This document shows, piece after piece, positions 14,418 through 19,527 of a stretch of 19,527 nucleotides of DNA. Under the pieces are notes generated by a model. The model searched no databases, was not told where the DNA came from, and saw only the letters and a program-made list of their open reading frames with translations. This DNA is from Candidatus Falkowiibacteriota bacterium. Its GTDB lineage: Bacteria; Patescibacteriota; Patescibacteriia; UBA11705; JACRDX01. The DNA lies in NCBI GenBank assembly GCA_016212745.1, contig JACRDX010000017.1:1-19527 (forward strand). The letters run 5' to 3'. How positions within the stretch are numbered: position 1 is the first letter of the stretch; every line of letters starts with the position of its first letter. A program made the position numbers and the translations under genes.

Positions 14418-15221
14418 TCAAAGTTCCTCAATGCGCCGTTGATATTCGCCGAGCTTTTGATTGTCCGGGTTCACTTGTTCCATTCTCTTGCACATTTCCC
14501 ATGCCAGCGATTTATTGCCAGATATTATACTGTTTTCTAACAATAAATCAATCACCTTTGGATTATTCGGCGAAAGTTTGTATGCCTTTTGTAGCGTTAC
14601 CAACATTTCATCACGCTTGTTAACAGCAGAATAAGCGCTGGCAAAATTCAACAAATCTTCCACAACTTTTCCGGTATCATTTTTAGAATCTTTCAAAACC
14701 AATTTTAACAAGCACTTATAAATCTGAATGGAATGGTCAAATTCTTTCTTTAAAAAATAAAGCTTTGCCAAACCGCGATATGCCTCAACGTTCTGCGCGT
14801 CACAACTCAACACGTCAATAAAAATTTTTTCCGCTTCGCTAAATTTTTCCTCTTTTAAATTCTGGCTGGCGCTGTCCAAAAGTTCGCGAAGATAAACTGA
14901 CCGTTTCATTTTTTTCTTTTTTTCAATCTCCTCGCCCGTCTTATATTTTTTTTCCAAATCCATCAATTTCTTGCGCGCGTTGCCAATTTTTTTCTTAATC
15001 AATGCAACCAGCGGCGCGCAAAAATTACGAATCTTTCTTTTCATGCGAACTGAACCGCGATTCAAACGTTCGCGCAAAATCCTGTCGCGCACCCGCGCCT
15101 CTTTCTCCTCTTTGATAGTGTCCACATTAAGAATTTTTATCTGCGGCAACCGTCTGATAATTATGAAAACAATGCCAACAACGCAGAGAATGATTACGCC
15201 GATGTAAATTGCTGTTGTCAT
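14418..15221 (-). CDS. Membrane-anchored TPR-repeat protein
   Basis: 267 residues. One N-terminal membrane helix (about 4-22, YIGVIILCVVGIVFIII) is followed by a very basic helical linker (about 23-107, many Lys/Arg). Then come about four tetratricopeptide-like repeats (about 112-262), including NLKEEKFSEAEKIFIDVLSC, AYRGLAKLYFLKKEFDHSIQ and MLVTLQKAYKLSPNNPKVID. Such proteins are scaffolds for protein-protein contacts at the inner face of the membrane; the partner is unknown. It follows the M16 peptidase gene by 67 nt and runs almost directly into tRNA-Thr. Confidence 0.8.
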   Translation of the reverse strand: MTTAIYIGVIILCVVGIVFIIIRRLPQIKILNVDTIKEEKEARVRDRILRERLNRGSVRMKRKIRNFCAPLVALIKKKIGNARKKLMDLEKKYKTGEEIEKKKKMKRSVYLRELLDSASQNLKEEKFSEAEKIFIDVLSCDAQNVEAYRGLAKLYFLKKEFDHSIQIYKCLLKLVLKDSKNDTGKVVEDLLNFASAYSAVNKRDEMLVTLQKAYKLSPNNPKVIDLLLENSIISGNKSLAWEMCKRMEQVNPDNQKLGEYQRRIEEL

Positions 15222-15288
15222 AAACTTTTAACCTACAAGCTACTTTGCTACCTGCCATTCTTCATCTTAACAATTCGCTAAACTAACT

Positions 15289-16572
15289 TCAAGCTGTCTC
15301 AATAATTTTTTGAAATTTCTTTTTGTTTTTGTATGGCCCAATAATGGCTAAATTTAAAAGTTTTTTGTCAAAAATTTCATTTGCCATTTTTTTAATTTCA
15401 CTTGGCCGAACTTTCATTAACCGCGCAATCTTTTGGTCAGGGGTCATTGTTTTTTTCAAAAGAAGCGCCTGTTTGCCAAACCAGCCAGCCACATCTGACG
15501 AGTCCTCCATTGACAACAAAATTTTGCCGCGTAAAAATTCCTTAGCATCTTTCAGCTCCTTCGCGGCTACGCCATATTTTTTTATTTTTTTCAGTTCGCT
15601 CAAAATCACTTGCAGCGCTTCGTCAATTCTCACGCGGTCCAACCCAGCTCTGACAATCATGGCTCCAATATCTTGATACGGATCCATAGCGCACCGCACA
15701 AAATAAGCCAGCCCACGGCGCTCGCGCACTTGAATAAACAATCTTGAACTCATGTTGCCGCCCAAAATCACGGCCAACAAATTTGCTGCTTCCAATTTGT
15801 CAGATTCATAACCTGGCCCTAAAAATCCCAATGCCAATTGAACTTGATTCGTTTTTTTAAACATCAAATCAACACGCGACTGTTTTTGCGTAGGAACAAA
15901 TTTTTCAAAGCCAGCGCCATTGAAAACTTTTTTGCCAAAATGTTTCAAATAATATTTTTTAATCAGTTTCTCAATATCACGCGGAATTTTACCAGCAACA
16001 ACAACCACTGTGCGCTTGGGCGAGTAATACGCATTTTTAAAGTTCAGCAAATCTGCGCGGCTTACTTGCCGCAGCATTTCTTTTTCGCCGGCAACTTCTC
16101 TTGCCAAAGTGCTTCCTTTATAAATCAAAGTTTCAACGCGGTCTTCAATGTACATCAGCGGATTATCATGGTACATATTAATCTCTTCAATAATCACGCC
16201 CTTTTCACGTTCCAATTCTTTTTCATCAAACATTGAATTCAAAATCATGTCTGACAAAATCTCGCAACCAAGCTCCAATTTTTCATGATTTATTTTTACA
16301 TAATATCCAGTAAAATCTTTTGACGTCATGGCATTAAACTCCGCGCCAAAACGATCCAGCTCCTTGGCAATCATCAAAGTTGTTGGTCGTTTTTTCGTAC
16401 CTTTAAACATCATGTGCTCAATAAAATGCGCAGCGCCGGTAAGGTTATCCGGCTCATAACGCGAACCAACTTCAAAAAAGAAAAAAATCGTCGCGGCCTC
16501 AGTGCCTTTCATCGGCGCAGTAATCAATCGCAAACCATTTGAATATTTTTTGAATTTATATTTAGACACCAT
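15289..16572 (-). CDS. M16-family zinc peptidase (pitrilysin/processing-peptidase-like)
   Basis: 427 residues, the usual size of single-chain bacterial M16B proteases made of an active and an inactive half. The inverted zinc motif HFIEH is at 49-53 (H49, E52, H53), and the third zinc ligand lies about 77 residues later in VIIEEINMYHDNP (E129/E130). The C-terminal half has the RERRGLAYFVRCAMDPYQDIGAM motif (R/Y substrate-binding type). No signal peptide is seen, so it acts in the cytoplasm or is released otherwise. By family it degrades or trims peptides. It starts 6 nt after the DUF5667-like gene, so the two are co-transcribed. Confidence 0.93.
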   Translation of the reverse strand: MVSKYKFKKYSNGLRLITAPMKGTEAATIFFFFEVGSRYEPDNLTGAAHFIEHMMFKGTKKRPTTLMIAKELDRFGAEFNAMTSKDFTGYYVKINHEKLELGCEILSDMILNSMFDEKELEREKGVIIEEINMYHDNPLMYIEDRVETLIYKGSTLAREVAGEKEMLRQVSRADLLNFKNAYYSPKRTVVVVAGKIPRDIEKLIKKYYLKHFGKKVFNGAGFEKFVPTQKQSRVDLMFKKTNQVQLALGFLGPGYESDKLEAANLLAVILGGNMSSRLFIQVRERRGLAYFVRCAMDPYQDIGAMIVRAGLDRVRIDEALQVILSELKKIKKYGVAAKELKDAKEFLRGKILLSMEDSSDVAGWFGKQALLLKKTMTPDQKIARLMKVRPSEIKKMANEIFDKKLLNLAIIGPYKNKKKFQKIIETA

Positions 16573-16578
16573 AAAAGT

Positions 16579-17148
16579 TTAGTCCATTAACGAGGCCTTT
16601 TTCACATCAATCTGCGACCGCTTCCACTTGAGATGGTCTAACAACTGATTAAACCAACTTGATATTGCGTTATAAATCGCGTTCATTCCCATCATTGTTT
16701 GCTCTGGAATTTTTAAAATAGATAGCTGCACCATTTTTTCATGCAACAAAATCGCGGTCTCTAATCTGTCCTGTGTAGTTTGCGCAAAAATTTTTCCATC
16801 TTCAACGGCATCGCTAAAAACTTGCATTGCCTTGGCAATGTTGTAATCATACTGCGCCAAAGCTGAATCAACTTCATCGGGCAGCTCGTCCATCACCATT
16901 GCCTGCGCTTCTGCGATTTTTTCATCCGCAACTCCCAAAAGATAGTTCACTTTTGCTTCTTTTTTCAATGTTAAAAACATTCTGACACGCTCTGCAACAA
17001 CATCTGTCCAATACCAAAAAGAATCTGGCAAAATTCCAGCCGGAACCTCGCTCTGTATTGATGACCAAAAATCATCAGCAGCCAGCGCAGGTGACGCCAG
17101 CGCGAGGCAGACCACAACGATACATACAGTTTTTTGCGCGACTGTCAT
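16579..17148 (-). CDS. Exported DUF5667-like protein
   Basis: 189 residues with a clear signal peptide (MTVAQKTVCIVVVCLALASPALAAD, cut about A24). The mature part begins with VPAGILPDSFWYWTDVVAERVRMFLTL and continues with KVNYLLGVADEKIAEAQAM. This is the 'LPxSxxY...E.v...lt....K....l..a..rl.Ea' pattern of DUF5667 proteins, often found in CPR and Actinobacteria. The remainder is all-helical. Function unknown; an extracytoplasmic helical protein, the first gene of an operon with the M16 peptidase and the TPR protein. Its promoter must lie in the A/T-rich divergent region upstream. Confidence 0.72.
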   Translation of the reverse strand: MTVAQKTVCIVVVCLALASPALAADDFWSSIQSEVPAGILPDSFWYWTDVVAERVRMFLTLKKEAKVNYLLGVADEKIAEAQAMVMDELPDEVDSALAQYDYNIAKAMQVFSDAVEDGKIFAQTTQDRLETAILLHEKMVQLSILKIPEQTMMGMNAIYNAISSWFNQLLDHLKWKRSQIDVKKASLMD

Positions 17149-17156
17149 ACTGGGTT

Positions 17157-17192
17157 GATAATTTTTAATTTTTAATTTTTGAATTTTTAATC
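17157..17192. repeat. A/T-rich dispersed repeat, left unit of the divergent region
   Basis: TAATTTTTAATTTTTAATTT-type sequence just upstream of the DUF5667-like gene. It is roughly inverted relative to 17261-17302, so the 282-nt divergent region could fold into a long A/T-rich stem. The rest of that region holds a probable plus-strand promoter and two hairpins, described separately. Confidence 0.45.
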
Positions 17193-17260
17193 AAATTCTA
17201 ATGATTAAATTTTGAAACAAAACAACTCTTGCATTATTTAAACATTCAATATTCTATCCT

Positions 17261-17302
17261 TAAAAATTCATTTAAAATTAAAAATTAGAAATTAAAAATT
17301 TT
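17261..17302. repeat. A/T-rich dispersed repeat, right unit of the divergent region
   Basis: The reverse complement contains AATTTCTAATTTTTAATTTT and extends to about 30 nt of identity with 14179-14220. Confidence 0.55.
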
Positions 17303-17314
17303 ATATTCCTATTT

Positions 17315-17343
17315 TACCACAATCTTTTTATTTGTGCTATAAT
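17315..17343 (+). promoter_or_regulatory. Probable promoter of the antiporter gene
   Basis: A perfect -10 TATAAT at 17338-17343 is preceded by TGC, giving an extended -10 (TGnTATAAT). The -35 position at 17 bp spacing (TACCAC, 17315-17320) is poor, which is common for extended -10 promoters. A start at about 17350 would give an ~80-nt leader containing two hairpins before the GTG at 17431. Confidence 0.55.
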
Positions 17344-17357
17344 TTAATCAAACAAAA

Positions 17358-17386
17358 ACACTTCTTCGCGAAGCGCTACGAAGTGT
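17358..17386. repeat. Hairpin in the antiporter leader
   Basis: ACACTTC (17358-17364) and GAAGTGT (17380-17386) form a perfect 7-bp stem. The loop region overlaps a 10-nt palindrome CTTCGCGAAG (17364-17373), offering an alternative fold. Confidence 0.55.
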
Positions 17387-17393
17387 AAAACCC

Positions 17394-17410
17394 CGCCTTA
17401 TCGGCAGGCG
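17394..17410. repeat. Second GC-rich hairpin in the antiporter leader
   Basis: CGCCT-TATCGGC-AGGCG, a 5-bp stem with a 7-nt loop, 20 nt before the GTG start. The CCCCGCC...GGCAGG wording resembles the minus-strand form of the D-loop insertion at 14132-14152. Confidence 0.5.
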
Positions 17411-17430
17411 CGCAAAAATAAAAACAAATT

Positions 17431-19092
17431 GTGGCTGACAATATTTTTTTACAATTCAGCGAATTGCTTGGAATAGTTGTTTTAATTGCGTTAATAATCC
17501 GCCTTTTGCGGCAGCCGCTTATTATTGCGTATCTTATCAGCGGCGCGATTATTGGCCCATTTTTTTTGCCTAATGGCGAGAGCTTATACGCGCCGCTGGC
17601 AAAATTTGGAATCATTTTATTATTGTTCATCGCTGGACTAAACATCAATCCAACATTCCTTAAAAAAGTCGGCAAAGCAGCATTTCTCGCCGCAACGGCG
17701 CAAGTTCTTTTTACCGGCGCAATTGGTTTTATTATTTTGCAATTTTTTGATTTTTCAATTGCGACATCAATATTCCTTTCAATTGCAATCACTTTTTCCA
17801 GCACAGTCATCATCACAAAACTTTTAGCAGACAAAGGCGACACCGAAACAATCTACGGCAGATTTTTGCTGGGATTTTTGTTAGTGCAGGACATCATCGC
17901 GGTCATCATAATGTTGTTTTTGACAAATGTGCACACAGCTGACTGGCATTCAACTGTGCCAGCGGTTTTGGTAAAAGCGTGTGCCATTGTCGGATTTATT
18001 TATTTGCTGGCAAAATACGCGATTCCGTTTTTGCTGAACAAAATTGCAAAATCGCCTGAAACACTTTTTATTTTTACAATCGCGTGGTGTTTTGTGATTG
18101 CCAGTTTGGTACGGCTGGCCGGATTGTCCTTGGAAATCGGCGCCATAATCGCGGGCGTGTCGCTTGGCGCATCGCCATACCAAATGGAAATTTCCAGCCG
18201 CGTAAAACCATTGCGCGACTTTTTCCTTATTCTGTTTTTCATTGTTCTTGGCAGTGAATTGCGAATCGGCTCAATCCAACAAATTTTGTGGCCGGCCATC
18301 GCGTTGATTTTGTTCATCATCGTCGTTCAACCGATAATTTTATTTTTAATTTTGCGATGGCTGAAATTTACCAAACGAGACAGTTTTTTGTCGGCCTTGG
18401 CAGCTGCGCAAGTCAGTGAATTTGGTTTTATTTTAATTTTCAAAGCGTTTGAGATTGGTTATATCAGCAGTAGCGCAATGACGCTGCTGACTTCCATCGC
18501 GCTTATCACAATAATAATTTCGTCATATCTTGTTTCGTACAACGAGTCGCTCTACCAAACGCTACGCCCGTTTTTGAAACGATTTGGCAAAGACCATCAT
18601 GTGCCAGCTGACGTCGGTGAGCAGCAATATGACATCTGGATTTTTGGTTATCACAGAATCGGCGCAAAACTTGGCGATGCTTTGTTGGAAAAGAAAATGC
18701 TTTTTGCTGCGGTTGACTATGACCCCGCGGCGCTGGATGTATTGGCTGAAAAAAACGCAGCAACGTTTTTTGGCGACGCGGCAGATGTGGAATTTTTGGA
18801 CGAATTACCTTTGAAAAACGCCAAGATGATAGTTTCAACAATCCCGCAAATTGATGATACTTTAACTTTAATCAAAACAATCCGTAGGCATAACAAAAAA
18901 GCAACTGTTATTGTTTGCTCATACAATTCACAAGACGCGAAACTTTTATACAAACATGGCGCGGATTTTGTGGTTTTACCAAGTTTATTGGGAGGGCAAT
19001 ATTTGGGCGAACTTTTGAAAAAGAAAAATTGGGGCAGAAAAACTTTTGAGGCGTTGCATAAACAACAACTCAAAGAATTGACAACAACCTGA
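17431..19092 (+). CDS. Cation/proton antiporter, KefB/CPA2 type with TrkA-N domain
   Basis: 553 residues. The membrane domain (about 1-375, around 12 helices) has the CPA2 motifs FSSTVIITKLL (122-132), LLVQDIIAVII (150-160, with the Q-D pair typical of the KefB/KefC branch) and IGAIIAGVSLGASPY (236-250). It is followed by a cytosolic Rossmann TrkA-N/RCK domain (about 399-520). This starts WIFGYHRIGAKLG, where the glycine loop reads GYHRIG in place of the usual GxGxxG, and contains an acidic strand-2 end (VDYDP). The likely role is K+/H+ or Na+/H+ exchange gated by a nucleotide; the ion cannot be decided. No RCK-C domain is seen. The start is GTG (17431), with no Shine-Dalgarno. The GIY-YIG gene follows after 14 nt. 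Confidence 0.88.
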   Translation: MADNIFLQFSELLGIVVLIALIIRLLRQPLIIAYLISGAIIGPFFLPNGESLYAPLAKFGIILLLFIAGLNINPTFLKKVGKAAFLAATAQVLFTGAIGFIILQFFDFSIATSIFLSIAITFSSTVIITKLLADKGDTETIYGRFLLGFLLVQDIIAVIIMLFLTNVHTADWHSTVPAVLVKACAIVGFIYLLAKYAIPFLLNKIAKSPETLFIFTIAWCFVIASLVRLAGLSLEIGAIIAGVSLGASPYQMEISSRVKPLRDFFLILFFIVLGSELRIGSIQQILWPAIALILFIIVVQPIILFLILRWLKFTKRDSFLSALAAAQVSEFGFILIFKAFEIGYISSSAMTLLTSIALITIIISSYLVSYNESLYQTLRPFLKRFGKDHHVPADVGEQQYDIWIFGYHRIGAKLGDALLEKKMLFAAVDYDPAALDVLAEKNAATFFGDAADVEFLDELPLKNAKMIVSTIPQIDDTLTLIKTIRRHNKKATVIVCSYNSQDAKLLYKHGADFVVLPSLLGGQYLGELLKKKNWGRKTFEALHKQQLKELTTT

Positions 19093-19106
19093 TTCAGCGA
19101 TAAAAT

Positions 19107-19352
19107 ATGGTTTATCAAACATATGTGCTAAAAAGTTTATCAGATGGCATTAGATATGTTGGCAGCGGAGAATCGGCAGAAGAACGCCTTCGCAGACACA
19201 ATAAAGGCGACTGCAAATTTACGAAAGGGCATTGTCCGTGGATAATCATACATACAGAAAATTATCCAACAAAAAGCGAATCAATGCGTAGAGAAAAATT
19301 TTTAAAATCAGGACAAGGTCGCAAATGGCTTAATGAGCAAGGAATTAAATAA
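19107..19352 (+). CDS. Second stand-alone GIY-YIG endonuclease-like protein
   Basis: 81 residues, a minimal GIY-YIG domain. It has TYVLKSLSDGIRYVGSG at the front, AEERLRRHNKGDCKFTKGH with the conserved Arg helix, and WIIIHTENYPTKSESMRREKFLKSGQGRKWL, where the Glu of RREKFLKSG is the likely catalytic residue. It differs from the first GIY-YIG protein in the window (only a few blocks match), so it is not a recent copy. It lies 14 nt after the antiporter gene and ends 22 nt before tRNA-Gln on the same strand. This is the same gene order (nuclease then tRNA) as at tRNA-Tyr. Confidence 0.87.
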   Translation: MVYQTYVLKSLSDGIRYVGSGESAEERLRRHNKGDCKFTKGHCPWIIIHTENYPTKSESMRREKFLKSGQGRKWLNEQGIK

Positions 19353-19360
19353 AAAATTTA

Positions 19361-19458
19361 AAAGAGGATCGAGCTCGGGGATCGTCTAATGGCAGGACAG
19401 TGGCCTTTGAAGCCATGAATTGGGGTTCGAATCCCTATCCCCGAGCTCGATCCTTTTT
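19361..19458. repeat. Inverted repeat extending the tRNA-Gln acceptor stem, ending in a T-run
   Basis: AGGATCGAGCTCGGGGA (19365-19381) is perfectly complementary to TCCCCGAGCTCGATCCT (19438-19454). The match continues as one G.T wobble and three A-T pairs (19361-19364 with 19455-19458). So 7 bp of acceptor stem become about 21 bp, directly followed by TTTTTCTTTT. It could end transcription like an intrinsic terminator with the tRNA as its loop, and would shape RNase P and 3' processing. Confidence 0.75.
19375..19445 (+). tRNA. tRNA-Gln (anticodon TTG)
   Basis: A 71-nt cloverleaf. The acceptor stem is TCGGGGA/TCCCCGA and the discriminator is G, as expected for tRNA-Gln. The D-stem is GTCT/AGGAC-type and the anticodon arm is GTGGC-CTTTGAA-GCCAT, with TTG at 34-36. 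The T arm is TGGGG-TTCGAAT-CCCTA. CCA is not encoded, unlike the other two tRNAs here. It is enclosed by the extended inverted repeat (19361-19458). Confidence 0.93.
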
Positions 19459-19474
19459 CTTTTCCAATAATATT

Positions 19475-19527
19475 CGGCCTTTTGCGCCGTAGGCGCACTC
19501 GCCTGCGGCGAGGAAGCCATGAATTGG
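19475..19527 (+). pseudogene. Hairpin-interrupted partial copy of tRNA-Gln (runs off the window)
   Basis: GAAGCCATGAATTGG (19513-19527) repeats the tRNA-Gln anticodon-loop-to-T-stem sequence (19409-19423) without change, and CGGCCTTT before it matches the 5' side of the anticodon arm. Between them, in the anticodon loop, lie two tandem perfect hairpins: GCGCC-GTA-GGCGC (19484-19496) and CTCGCC-TGC-GGCGAG (19498-19512). The window ends inside the copy, so its 3' extent is unknown. Confidence 0.75.

Noticed and set aside
7285..17302. A/T repeats and hairpins as a CRISPR array
   Set aside because: No regularly spaced direct repeats with unique spacers and no cas genes; the units are irregular and dispersed.
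17376..17843. Minus-strand open frame overlapping the antiporter start
   Set aside because: It is opposite a clearly recognisable membrane transporter and has no family features of its own.

Overview
The window looks like a chromosomal segment of a Candidate Phyla Radiation (Patescibacteria) bacterium, most likely from the Parcubacteria side. The evidence is the gene set: a VirB4/TraG-like ATPase of the orphan CPR type, a DUF5667-like secreted protein, a very large fibronectin-III cell-surface protein with a 'CGDGxDNDxDGLVD' motif, stand-alone GIY-YIG genes and a cysteine-bearing PheS. It is also moderately AT-rich, mostly lacks Shine-Dalgarno sequences, and has A/T-rich repeats between genes. 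TGA acts as a stop (the fibronectin protein, the antiporter), so the UGA=Gly code of Gracilibacteria/SR1 does not apply.

Layout. Nearly everything from 68 to 17148 is on the minus strand. In reading order (right to left) it runs: DUF5667-like exported protein, M16 peptidase, TPR membrane protein, tRNA-Thr(GGT), a broken 5' copy of tRNA-Tyr, a GIY-YIG gene, intact tRNA-Tyr(GTA), the giant fibronectin-III protein, rpsB, tsf, a PSP1/RicT-type protein, pheS, a membrane-anchored beta-propeller-like protein, pheT, a small membrane protein, and the VirB4/TraG-like ATPase. After a divergent intergenic region (17149-17430) the plus strand carries a KefB/CPA2-type antiporter with a TrkA-N domain, a second GIY-YIG gene and tRNA-Gln(TTG). 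At the right edge there is a second, hairpin-interrupted copy of part of tRNA-Gln.

The household genes cover translation: ribosomal protein S2, EF-Ts, both phenylalanyl-tRNA synthetase subunits and three tRNAs. The surface and envelope genes (fibronectin protein, DUF5667 protein, TPR protein, M16 peptidase, ATPase, antiporter) suit a small cell that lives attached to or near a host.

Most unusual features. (1) Two independent loci pair a stand-alone GIY-YIG gene with an intact tRNA gene and a partial extra copy of the same tRNA. At tRNA-Tyr the arrangement is exactly what an insertion that restores its tRNA target would leave, in about 350 bp, and the endonuclease stop codon lies inside the tRNA D-loop. 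(2) The partial tRNA copies are interrupted by perfect little hairpins, at the anticodon in both. (3) Related short palindromes occur as in-frame insertions inside essential genes: an 84-nt element with 20-bp inverted arms in pheT and a 21-nt element in pheS. Others lie in the antiporter leader and at the start of the fibronectin gene. (4) tRNA-Gln sits in an inverted repeat that lengthens its acceptor stem from 7 to about 21 bp and ends in a T-run. Together these suggest an active population of tiny palindromic elements, possibly with GIY-YIG nucleases, that target tRNA genes and tolerate insertion in coding sequence.
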